A DNA stretch of 64,000 nucleotides, taken from positions 11,196,221 to 11,260,220 of the forward strand of contig OX387192.1 of the NCBI GenBank assembly GCA_947561395.2, given 5' to 3'. The position numbers and the translations under genes are program-made. This stretch comes from Buxus sempervirens. Taxonomy: Eukaryota > Streptophyta > Magnoliopsida > Buxales > Buxaceae. Shown here one piece after another: positions 35,751-45,799 of this stretch. The first letter of the stretch is position 1. Every line of letters begins with the position of its first letter. Below the pieces are notes generated by a model, which saw only the letters and a list, made by a program, of their open reading frames with translations, had not been told where the DNA came from and searched no databases.

Positions 35751-36059
35751 TTATGATAAAAAAGGAGGAGTGAATTTTGCATAGTGAATGGAATGACAAT
35801 GTTGGTCCTGTAATTATACTGTTTTTGTACTGTAATGTAAATGTTCAATTTTTTTAATTATACATGGATTTTTATGTACCGAATGCATACTTAGGGTGGA
35901 ATAAGAATGATAATTTTGAGTTAATTATTTAGTTGCATTTGTTGGTTTATATTTTCAACGCTTTGTGCTGTTCACTTTTGTATGTGTTTTTTTTAATTGT
36001 GCATGTGTAATTCGTAAATAATGCTGTTCCTCTTGCAAGTTACAGGTTTATTTTTGGCG
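35751..36059. other. 3' flank of the FAR1-like gene
   Basis: AT-rich non-coding sequence with runs of T, up to the next minisatellite. Nothing else was recognised. Confidence 0.4.
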
Positions 36060-36930
36060 CCCTAAAAGTCATCCAAATAAGCCTTAGATACCCCCTAAAT
36101 AACTATAGGTACCTAAAATTAACCCTTAGGTACCCTCCCCAATAGCCCATCAAATAACACTTGGGTACCACCAATAATACCCCACAAATAAGCCCAAGAC
36201 ACCCCCAATTAAACCTTAGGTACCCCCCAAAAAACCATAGGAACTCACTCAAATCAACCTAAGGTACCACCCCAGATAAGCCAAAAGCATCCTCAATACA
36301 AGCCCAACGTACCCTCAAATTAAGCCCAAGGTACACACCCAGATAGGCCTAAGGTGCTCACAAATAATCCTTAAGTATCCCCCAAAATCAGTCTTAGGTA
36401 ACCCCCAAATAAACATAAGGTACCCCCATTAATAACATAGGTACACTCGAAAACAACCCTTTGGTACCCCCACAAATCAACCTAAGGCACCACCCAAAAT
36501 ATACCCCCCAAATAAGCCCAAGACAACCCCCAATTAAACCTGATGTACTCCCCAATGAAGACCTAAGGTATCCCTCAAATAACCATAGGAACCCAGCCAT
36601 ATGGACCTGAGGTACCCCCAATTAATCCGTAGGTACCCTCAAACAAGCCTTTGGCACCCCACAAATAAGCTTTCGATACCTTTAGTACAAGTAGTGTAAC
36701 GCGCGTATGTGAAACATAAATGCCCGAACGTTTCCAGTACACAAATAAGCTTCACAGTATAGCGCGCGCACGTTACATTTTGATGCCTTAGGTATAGCGC
36801 GAGCATTACATGCAAATTCTTCCTTATTCGTAAGCTACCCCCTTGTGCCCTGTAATTATGCCTTAGTCCTAAGGCAACCCCCCCCCCCCTCCCTCCAAAT
36901 GATGCCTTAGGTAGCCCCCCAAATCAAGCC
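36060..36930 (+). repeat. Third GGTACC-type minisatellite, internal
   Basis: It is the same ~20-bp repeat family and orientation as the left TIR (AAATAAGCC..AGGTACCCCC), but more diverged. A short block of GCGCGC-containing sequence (36690-36830) lies inside, and a C-run at about 36873-36883. It lies after the transposase gene and outside either TIR. Confidence 0.8.
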
Positions 36931-37141
36931 TAAGGTACACTCCGAATCATTATTTTGAAAAAGGAATGGATTCGGAGTATCCAATACGAACATACTATAC
37001 CAATCTAAAAGAAAAGTGGATTCTGATGATCCAATTACGAATAACACGGATATACGAGATAAAAACATTTTATACATCTGAGTTTAGTTCACATAAATAC
37101 ATTAATATTCAAAACATAGACCTACGTCTAAAATCAGCACA
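36931..37141. other. Internal MULE sequence, unassigned
   Basis: Short AT-rich sequence with a diverged repeat of GGATTC.GA.TATCCAAT at about 36968 and 37020. No gene was recognised. Confidence 0.3.
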
Positions 37142-39490
37142 CTACGGCGCAATCTCATTATTATTAGACTCAGGAAGTGGTGGGAGGGATGGATTCCGCT
37201 GACTTGAGCAGGTGGAGAGATGAGTCACTATCTTCACAGATTTTTTGACCAGCTTCTTCAGTCCACCAACTTCATGAGTGATAGACTGTTTAGCTAGAAG
37301 CATGGTTTTTAGTTTCGCAGCGTGCCGCCAAAAAATCGCTGTGCGCCTGGCTAGCGGCACGTTTCGCTAGCCAGGTGCCGCCCCTTTGGAATCGGCGGGA
37401 AAAGCCGAAGAGAGAGGATCCAGAACCTCGTGGGTTGTTGTAGATCTGTTTACCCAAACTCGAAAGCATCCCAATTTGAGGAGTCTGCGACTTGTATCTG
37501 TACTTGTGAATCCTTGTTTCTTGATGTTCACATAGCTAGCAAGTGTGGTGGCCCAACGCCGACAGGAGCTTCATTTACATCCGATGCATGATCTATCTGT
37601 AAAGCTAAAATAAACAGCTAATCATATAAAGAGAACCAGTTCAGATTTCCCATCTGATTGATCAATAAAGAATATATCTAGCCTTTCGAGGATCACCTCC
37701 TGTATCCCTAGCCAAAGAAAGTACAATCGGACAAAGTTCCCAAAAGCAAGGCGTCTTATGATTTTGATTTCCTCTCCACGGAAGAGAGTTTTTTTGGGTT
37801 CGTTTTTGTAAATTTGAATTAAGTTCAGTCTTGTTTGAAATTATAAGAAGTTAAAAGTTAAAAGAGTTTTGAAAATTACATTTCCACCCATATTATCACT
37901 TCTTTGTAATTTGGGGTTGGAATGAAATATTTAAAAGTTTGCATTACCTCTTCGTGTGTAATATATTATATTTTATTATTCACTTTATAACTATGATCAT
38001 ATTGATTATTATAATGAAATTAGGAAATTGATTTGTGCATATGGATTACAAATACATATTAACAAAATAAATTGTTTATCTTATTTAGGAGAGATAAATA
38101 AATAAATAATAAAAATAGATAAAATATATTTTAGGTGTCAAATAATTTTAGGAATAAAATAAATTATTTATTGGAAAACATATGGATTTGTAATAATTAT
38201 AACAAATTGTGAATTATAAAACCAAATCTTCCGCGCCAAGTTTGGGGAAATTTATATTTAGTGATATTTTTTGTACATAATTAAAATTCAGTTACTCAAA
38301 GTGGATTTCAAAACCTATTCTCCCAAGAATACCCTTACAATGACTTGTTCCTTCTATACTAATTTGTATAAATTATTTTACTAACATGTACAAATCATTT
38401 GATTAAATGATATAATGGTATTCTTGAAAGTATACGAATGTGAGAGTTAAATATCACTAAAATTTAATTAATTGATAAAGGTTTCCTAACATTAAAATAC
38501 CTATATTTAACAAAAATTTAATTAATTGATAAGGGTTTCGTAACAGTAAAATACCCTCCTTTTTAAGGAGTAACTCTGGTGGTCTCTAGTTGGAAATCCA
38601 CATATGCTAATTTTTGAGTTTTAGTAAAAAAAAAAAATTGATTTTTATGAATAATGGTTGATTTTTAGCAAAAAAAAAAAAACACAAAAAATTGATTTCT
38701 CCCGAAATTTTCGGCACACCGGCGAAATTTTGTCGAAATTGAAAAACTCATTTTTTTAGCCAAACGGCATTTGAAAACTGAGTTTTCCCGAAATTTTCGG
38801 CACGCCAGCGAAATTTCGTTCAAATTTCAACAATGTTGTTTTCCGTCGTTTCGGCGATTTTTCGCCGGTGTGCCGTTTTTTTCAATGAGCAGCACGCTTG
38901 TCGAAACCGAAATTGCTTGGCTGGAAGCACTATTTTTTTGCATGGTGCATTAGTCCCATGCAGACAACGAGTGGCCTCGGCATGTTCCTTTTGCATTGGT
39001 GGATCCAGGAAGCGGATCTCTGATTCAGGTATGCTCATTACCTCACTTATTAAGTCAGGTGTGATAGTATAGGTAAACCTTGCTGCTTTGATATCAAATG
39101 CAGGCTCACGAATAGGAGGGTTGGACAAATTACGTGATCCCACGTAAAGGTGACCAACGGTGAAGAAGTTGGTAGCATCCCCCCAATCTAGAATGCCGGA
39201 CCAACCTATAGAGTCGAGAATGGGAACAGAACGATATGGTTCTATACATGCTCTAATGTCCCTTTTTCAACGACCAAGGGTCGTTGCATAATCTCCTCTG
39301 ATTGAGAAGCTCCAGAAGATGAATTATCAGGAGGAGAAGGCTCCCTATGATCAATAGACTGAGAGGGATTGGGTTCCTCTGTCTTAGAAAGGCTATAATG
39401 AGAGCCCGAAGAAGATGAGGAAGTTACGGGTGCAGGAGTTGTAGCACTTCTCCTCTTTTGGGGCATGCCAACAGGCTTTGTTCTAGGCAT
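37142..39490 (-). pseudogene. Gene fragment like PF20167-type plant retroelement ORFs, split by a hAT-like element
   Basis: The minus strand starts at ATG 39490 (MPRTKPVGMPQKRRS; Ser/Pro-rich). A frameshift near 39245 leads to a GWSGILDWGDATNFF, PPIREPAFDIKA, FTYTITPDLISEVMSIPE segment, the pattern of 'putative plant transposon protein' ORFs. Skipping 37301-38919 with one 8-bp duplication joins LPA to KQSITHEVGGLKKL in frame and ends at the stop near 37142. It was probably acquired by the MULE between its TIRs. Function unknown. Confidence 0.5.
37301..38919. mobile_element. 1.6-kb non-autonomous hAT-like element
   Basis: Ends are CATGGTTTTTAGTTTCG and, inverted, CAAGCAATTTCGGTTTCG. Near-identical 8-mers flank it: GCTAGAAG (37293-37300) and GCTGGAAG (38920-38927). 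The interior has a GC-rich start (CTAGCGGCACG palindromes), an AT-rich middle (37800-38560) and two CCCGAAATTTTCGGCAC repeats near the right end. No transposase. Confidence 0.65.
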
Positions 39491-39996
39491 GATTCCAAAA
39501 TATAAAAATAAAAAACAAGAGACAAAAGAGAGCACCAGTGACTCTTGCTTGGAATTGAATAACAGTTACACAAGTAGAATGCTCAGTAGAAACAACAATG
39601 GGGAAAAGCCACTTTTATCACTTTGACAAGGGTTGGAATGGAACATAAGGATATTTGTGACAAATATAAACCACAAATGAAAATTACAGAGCTTACCATG
39701 GTTATGACACAATTTGAGTGAGCTTGACGTCGCACAAAGCAAACATGATTAAACGAACCCTAGATTAATCGTGATTTGGAGAGGATAGAGAGTTAGAGAA
39801 CGATGAAAGAAGAGGAAATATGGCTAAGAAACCCTAGATTAATCGTGGGTAGGAAGTGGAGCGAAACTGTAGATTAATCGTGATTTTAAGAGGATAGATA
39901 GTAAAAGAACAATGGAATAAGGGGACATATGGCTAAGAAACCCTAGATTAATCGTGAGTAGGAAGTGGAGCGAAACCCTCTATTCCGTTTGTCTAT
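39491..39996. repeat. Tandem ~115-bp duplication with CCCTAGATTAATCGTG
   Basis: The phrase AACCCTAGATTAATCGTG recurs at about 39757, 39829 and 39938, with a related copy (TGTAGATTAATCGTG) at about 39867. Two ~115-bp units carry GAGAGGATAGA and ATATGGCTAAGAAACCCTAG. This junction lies just inside the right TIR, where the arm homology stops near 39997. Confidence 0.6.
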
Positions 39997-40172
39997 TCAT
40001 TTCATGTCTTTAGCTTTTACTTTCACATTTTGATCTCGTTTGTCTATTCCTTTTTTTCCATCTTTATAGCAACAAAAACCTTATAGATAACTTCTTGCCA
40101 TCTTTCCGACTTTTACATACCCAACTCTTTCGAATACTGAAGCCTCTTGTGTGCTGCATAAGTGTTGTAAAA
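39997..40172 (-). pseudogene. Right-TIR copy of the FAR1 N-terminus, distal part
   Basis: It is the inverted counterpart of about 33280-33465 (GTATTCGAAAGAGTTGGGTATG ... AAAGACATG). It continues the copy at 41391-41581 and is separated from it by the LINE insertion. TTCGTTTGTCTATTC-type sequence is repeated at its inner end. Confidence 0.75.
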
Positions 40173-41390
40173 TTTTTTTTTTTTATGAATAATGTAGATG
40201 TTTGTGTATATATGTATGTGTGTGTGTGTGTGTGTGTGTGTGAGTAAAGAAAGAGAACTGTATAGACCACAAAATTCAGTGCCCAGGTCAACATGACCAT
40301 AAATCAACCAAAAACCCTCCTATACACCGAAACACAAAAAGCCTCCCAAGAAAATAATTACTACCCACTAGCTCATATCCACAACGTATCTTGGCTCATT
40401 ACTAAACAAGTTGTTCAATAATGTACCAAGGTCGACCACCCTCCACCAAAACTATCCAACATCCCATGATAAACGTGAACCCATCCCTCTTGCCGAACTA
40501 CCCTCCATAGTAGATGTGGAATAGCACCATCTATGCCAATCCTTATGTCTGAAGGTGAAATATCCATAAACTCTGGAAGAATTGAAGCCCATGACGCCAC
40601 TGCTACCTTAATGCTTCCAACCACCTGGTCCACCGTCGACTGAATATCTCGGAAGATCCTTCCATTCCGCTCCAACCAAATAAATCACAAAACAGTGTGA
40701 AACATTGCTCTATACATGGTATGGCCTCTTTTCCCCAACCCCCTCATTTGCCACTGAACAAAACAATCTTGAAGTGACGCAGATAGAACCCATGACACCT
40801 CAATCACCTGTAACATCCGCATCCATATGGCTCTCGCGAACTGGCACTGAACAAACAAATGATCAATGCTCTCCCCTGCCTCCATACACATAAAGCACAC
40901 CTACGGGGACAGGGCATTCATTTTCCATCTTCTCTTGATTTGGTCTGCCGTGTTAATTTTATACAAAAGGGCCGTCCATAAAAAGGCTTTGATCTTAAGA
41001 GGTACCTTGGGCTTCCATAGCCTAGACACAGGAAAAGGCACACTAGTATGTGAAGGATTCTGACTCATATAATTGAAGAAAGATTTGCATGAGTAAGAGC
41101 CAGAAGAAGATAGAGACCAGGTAACCTTATCATGACCTACAGGATCAATCACCACCTCCTTTAGACTATCTAACAACACCACAATCTCTTCCACTTCGGG
41201 GGGACGAAGTTCTCTCCTAAAAGGAAGGTTCCATAATATACCAGATGGTGACTAGGATAGGACTTCGGCCACAGAAGCATTCGGATTGAGGGCAATAGGA
41301 AATAGACGATGGAACTTAGTCGACAATAAATAGTTACCCCACCACAAATCCCTCCAGAAACGAATAGACACCCCAGACCCAATACACAAC
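40173..41390 (-). mobile_element. 5'-truncated LINE (L1-type) 3' end
   Basis: On the minus strand the coding part runs from about 41390 to the stop near 40415. It has a zf-RVT domain: LWKPKVPLKIKAFLWTAL, then VCFMCMEAGESIDHLFVQC (C-x2-C ... H ... C) and the WMRML segment. A 3' UTR with a (CA)n microsatellite (TG on the plus strand, about 40216-40242) and a poly-A (poly-T at 40173-40184) follow. It interrupts the FAR1 copy in the right TIR. No clear target duplication is seen. Confidence 0.85.
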
Positions 41391-41581
41391 TTGATATGCT
41401 TCTTCGATTGATGTGTGAATTCCTTTCCTACGTATGGCCTCAAATTTTGAGTATGGCATTCGTTTCCATCAAATCTCAGCTTTCTTGCAGCTTTAGGCAT
41501 GGTATTTATATCCAGTATATCATCACTGACCTTATCTCCACTTAAATGCTTACTTCCACTCATAGAAATGCATTCATCCAT
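41391..41581 (-). pseudogene. Right-TIR copy of the FAR1 N-terminus, start codon part
   Basis: ATG at 41581 (MDECISMSGSKHLSGDKVSD) matches the left-arm start at 33124 (MDEGISMSGSKHLSGDEVSD). The frame runs on into LINE sequence and stops at 41252. Its upstream sequence also mirrors the left arm, so a second copy of the transposase promoter is present. Confidence 0.8.
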
Positions 41582-42289
41582 TTGTCCCTATAAGGGAAAA
41601 CAAATATTTTACTTAGAATGTCATATTACTGATTCTATATTCATACTAATAATGATATATAGTACTAGTACCTACGAAAATCACAAGGTAACCATACTTT
41701 ATAACTATTCCCTTTAAGCATGTGACAAATTGGTGTTTATTCTGGAGTGTACCCAAACGGTGCCAATGTTTCAATTGTAATATACCATGTCGTATGTTTG
41801 GATTAATACAGAGGTCCCTTGTAAATAACAATGCGGTACCCCCTTAGAATAAATCCTAGATACCCTAATGAGGTACCTATGGGGTATTTTGAGGGGTTAT
41901 TACAAAACTAAATTATATGGTTTAAGTATCTATAAGTTAATTAATCACATGATACCTATGAATTATTTTAAGGTACCCCAAGGGTACCAAGGGGGTACAT
42001 AAATTTTGGACCTTGTGCATCCCTTAGGTTTGGTTAAAATAAGATAGCATATATTGGCAAAGAATAAAGTCAAAAAAATGACCAAACATTTTAGGGCGAT
42101 TAGCCTAAAGATTAATCGCGAGTTCCGCAATTAGAATTCCAGAAACTGATTTTCCACGATTAAGATCCAAGACTAATCGCGAACTCGATATTAGGTCTTG
42201 CGATTAATCCCAAGATTACTTGGGAACTTCGAGCCTAACTTTCCAGAGAACAAGAAGTCTTTGTTTTATCAGGATTAAATCCCAGGATT

Positions 42290-42782
42290 AATCGGCTCCA
42301 GGCGATTTGGGGGTACTTATGACTTATTTTGGGGGTACCTAAGGCTTATTTGGGGGGTACCTAAGGATTATTTGGCCTTTTTTGGGGTACCTGAAGGTTG
42401 TTTTGGGGTGTACCTTAGGTTTATTCGGGGGATACCGAAGGCTTATTTGGGGGTGCCTAAGGCTTATTTGACAACTGTTTGTGGGGGTACCTGTGGGTTA
42501 TTTTGGGGGTACCTAAGTGTTAATTTTGGGGGCATCTAAGGCTTATTTGAGGGGCCTTTTTGTGGGGGTAACTAAGTGTTAATTGGGGGGGCTTTTTTTG
42601 AGGTACCTAAGGGTTGTTTTGGGGTGTACCTAAGGCTTATTTGGGGGGGTACCTAAGGCTTAAATACCCCCAACCTATAAGTTATTTGGAAGGTACCTAA
42701 GGCTTAATTTGGGTTTGGGGGGGGGGGGGGGCACTTTTTTTGGGGGTACCTAAAGGTAGTTTTGGTGTGTACCCAAGGCTTA
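42290..42782 (-). repeat. GGTACC-type minisatellite, right TIR, inner block
   Basis: Inverted version of the left-arm units (GGGGGTACCTAAGGCTTATTT), with a G-run at about 42717-42732. Several variant strings (for example TTTGACAACTGTTTGTGGGGG) recur in the outer block as TTTGACGGCTGTTTGTGGGG, so this block is largely a duplicate of the outer one. The left arm has no equivalent amount. Confidence 0.8.
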
Positions 42783-43984
42783 GGTGGCGTTTGGGATTGC
42801 TCATCCTTATGGTTAAGTACTTAATAGTTAAGTTATCTTATTTAAGAACTTATCAACAGTCATAAAAAATTTCTAATTTGAAAAAATTTATGTTTAGTAA
42901 ATGCTTGTATTAAGCACTTAGAGAGAGAGAGAGATGAATCCAACGCAACTACGCACGTGTGCTTTGAAGCCAGATTCCACCACCTGCGCAAAAGCAAGAG
43001 AGAGAAAGAGAGATCACATGAAAATCGAACGGACGATCTGTCGACCTACATATCCATAACCGCCTTTCGATTTCGTGAATCCTACAAAGTTTGATCGACG
43101 AAAGAGAAATTTTCTTCGCCGGCTGTTTTGTTTCATGACTCCTAGGTTGAGATGTCGCCAGCGCTGATGAGTTTCAATTCCGACAACAAATCCGGAGTCA
43201 CAGTCAAATTGATCCTCTCTGCAAAACCCTACTCCTGAAGGTCAGATTCCTTTAACTTTGTTGTTTGTCTTCCCACAATCTGACGGACCAAGAGGGAAGC
43301 TTATTGCAGACCGATTGAGACGCTATGATGGCATCAAATCTTGGACTTGGAGCTTCTGCTAATCAAAATGCAAATGAGAGAGAAAATTTTAATGTTAGTT
43401 TCGCTTCGTATTCCATGTTGCGTTTGGGTTCAGAAAGATCATCATTTGGGATGGCTTCGGGTCTTTCAAAGCCCTGGCTTGTGGAAGTTAGGAAACACGT
43501 TGGTTCTCAGACGGTGAAGTTGATACCAAAACTAGGGAATTGGATTGATGCGGGTTTCAATCCGTTTCGTCTAGGATCAAGTTGTTTGGATCGAGTTGAT
43601 GATGATAGTAAAACACATAACTCGAAATCATTTACATCTGATTCAGCTCAAGGAAGTGGGGGGTTTGAATAATTCTGGTATTTCAATGAAAGATGAGATG
43701 AAGTTTGGAAAGTCTGAGGATGTGGCATTTGTGTTTGGAAGATTACTTTGATATCGATAGTCTCTCGTATGGAAGATTTGAGTACGAGACAAATTAGGTG
43801 CTTAAGGAGAAGCGGTAAGGAGAAGCTGCTCTTTGTAGCTTCTCCTTACGGGTAATCTTCCCTTACTGATTATGGATAACAGCTCACCCATTTAATGTTA
43901 CCAAACAAGTTTGCAACTTAACAAAGTGCTTTATTAAGCTATAAGTTGATATAAGCACTTAATTAAGCAATCTCAAATGCAGCC
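42783..43984. mobile_element. PIF/Harbinger-like element carrying a gene fragment
   Basis: Ends are GGTGGCGTTTGGGATTGC and, inverted, GGCTGCATTTGAGATTGC (14 of 18 match). Both sides have TTA, the 3-bp duplication of PIF/Harbinger. Subterminal AAGTACTTAA/TTAAGTGCTT motifs are present on both sides. The interior (42930-43800) is GC-richer and gene-like. It sits within the minisatellite of the right MULE arm. Confidence 0.65.
43325..43672 (+). pseudogene. Captured host-gene fragment (115-codon ORF), unidentified
   Basis: ATG 43325 opens an ORF of ordinary soluble-protein composition (LGLGASANQNANEREN at the start, KPWLVEVRKHVGSQTVKLIP in the middle). A UTR-like sequence precedes it, and the ORF ends in GSGGFE. 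The following bases (43675-43760) look coding in another frame. I do not recognise the family. Being inside a TIR element without transposase, it fits a Pack-type capture. Confidence 0.45.
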
Positions 43985-43987
43985 TTA

Positions 43988-44500
43988 ATTGGGGTGTACC
44001 TTAGGTTTATTTGGGGGGTACCTAAGGCTTATTTGGGGGTGCCTATGGCTTATTTGACGGCTGTTTGTGGGGATACCTTAGGGTTATTTTGGGGGGACCT
44101 AAGTGTTAATTTTGGGGGTATCTAAGGCTTATTTGAAGGCCCTTTTTGTGGGGGCAACTATGTGTTAATTGGGGGGTTACTTAAGGCTTATTTGTGGTGG
44201 CTTTTTTTGACTAGGGCTTATTTGGGGGGGCTTTTTTTGAGGTACCTAAGGGTTGTTTTGGGGTGTACCTAAGGCATAATTGGGGTGTACCTTAGGCTTA
44301 TTTGGGGGGTACCTAAGGCTTAAGTACCCCCAACCTATGGCTTATTTGAGGAGGTACCTATTGCTTAATTGGTATTTTGTATATTCGAATGGTATTTACA
44401 AATTAATTATCTCATTGTACCCATGAATAATTTTTAATACCCCAGGTGTACCATGAGGGTACCTAAGGGTTAATTTTGAGGATACCACATGGTATCCTAT
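43988..44500 (-). repeat. GGTACC-type minisatellite, right TIR, outer block
   Basis: It mirrors 31230-31789 unit by unit, for example AAGTACCCCCAACCTATGGCTT against AAGCCATAGGTTGGGGGTACTT. The sequence then continues to the MULE right end. Confidence 0.85.
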
Positions 44501-44990
44501 GGATGTGTGGCGGCGTACTAAAAAATAGCTCGACTATAATTTGTTTTATTTAGGACTGTATTTATTTAAGGTTTCACCAAATTCAGAGAAGGGAAATTAT
44601 TGGAAAAAGCCAAAAATATATTTATATACCTGGTTCAGATTGGTTATTGGAGCCTTAAATCGAAATGAGTAATGATGGAATGGTGGTCCCTTCCTTAACA
44701 CTTGGAAGTGCAAGTTGCTTTTCTTCGAAGTGTGAGTAAAGGGAACACTTTTCCCGCCAAAGTCTGAGTAAAGACAGTATAGTGCAGACGTTGTGAAGAT
44801 TATAAGTTATATAATATGTTTCGCGCGTTTTCATCGAGACGAGGAGAGTGCCGAGGAGAAGTTTTAATTGTTTTTTAAGTGTTGTGGTCGAAATTAATAT
44901 AATAGTCTTGACTTAATTTGGTCCCTTGGATTGCGATGCACAGGGAACACAGACGATGTGCTTCACAGATTACCCCGGGCGTTTCTTCCA

Positions 44991-45790
44991 ATATCTCATA
45001 ATTTTTCTGTACTTGAATAATAATTTCTTATAACTTAAATGCATTGATGCTTTCTAACATTAGTCATAAAAATAAAAAAAATTCAAAATTATTCAATTAG
45101 TTTGGATAGGATTTTCACTGGCCCAAAATTACAACTTAGTGATGCCAGCATTGGTGAGCATTGCCCAAGTCCTCATAAAAACTCATAGTGACCTAGGTTG
45201 ATGCTTTAAGTGTGTAGGTTCGCCTTTGAACAACACTAAACATTCTTAAGTGAGGACTCAATCAAACAGAAGAAAACAATGTGCACCACAGCCTACATTG
45301 ATACCAATACACATGTAAGTACATGCAAGATGTGTGCAAGCCATAGCAAGGATGAACACAACACTTAATGGATTGATACTACATTCATTCAACAATTAAT
45401 GTTGTTGAAGGAAACAATTGGGTTGTCATCAAAGAAAGCTTGGCAGAAATTTTGGTAGTATAGATTGGTAAGCAATCCACCAATGTTGTTTTATTCAGTT
45501 CTATTCGAATCTACTCACATATAGTAAAGTCCTTGTCATCTGATGATCTGGTATTGTGTCATTCACTCCAATCCTATCTACCTGTTAAACTAGTCAAATA
45601 CCCATTTGTCAACAGCTGTAAGGTGCATGTTGAAGGACCCAGAAATGTAGATAGTTATAAATGAGATAACACAAAATCTCCCTAAATGCATGTTTTTTTG
45701 GTATTAAGGTGTGTTGAACAGGATCCATATCATCAATCATAAGATTCATAACTAGTTTGTTAGTAAATTTTGATGTTATCTTCACCTGCA
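44991..45790. other. Intron sequence, no element recognised
   Basis: No ORF or repeat could be assigned. It may include flanks of the Copia remnant. Confidence 0.35.
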
Positions 45791-45799
45791 GTGTCTACC

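Larger units (their letters stand above)
30766..44981. mobile_element. 14.2-kb FAR1-type MULE with giant minisatellite-rich TIRs
   Basis: The ends are GCCCCGGGGT (left) and, inverted, CGCCCGGGGT (right). Both sides carry the 9-bp duplication TTTCTTCCA (30757-30765 and 44982-44990). The arms are homologous from the ends to about 33465 and 39997. They include subterminal sequence (ATCGTCTGTGTTCC), a GGTACC-rich minisatellite, GATTAATCGCGA-type palindromes, and the first ~110 codons of the transposase. Later insertions: a hAT MITE (31798-32359), a hAT-like element (37301-38919), a LINE 3' end (40173-41390) and a Harbinger-like element (42783-43984). Confidence 0.85.

Noticed and set aside
40205-40307. 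His/Thr-rich ORFs with HTHTHTHT
   Set aside because: Translation of the CA/TG microsatellite in the LINE 3' UTR.
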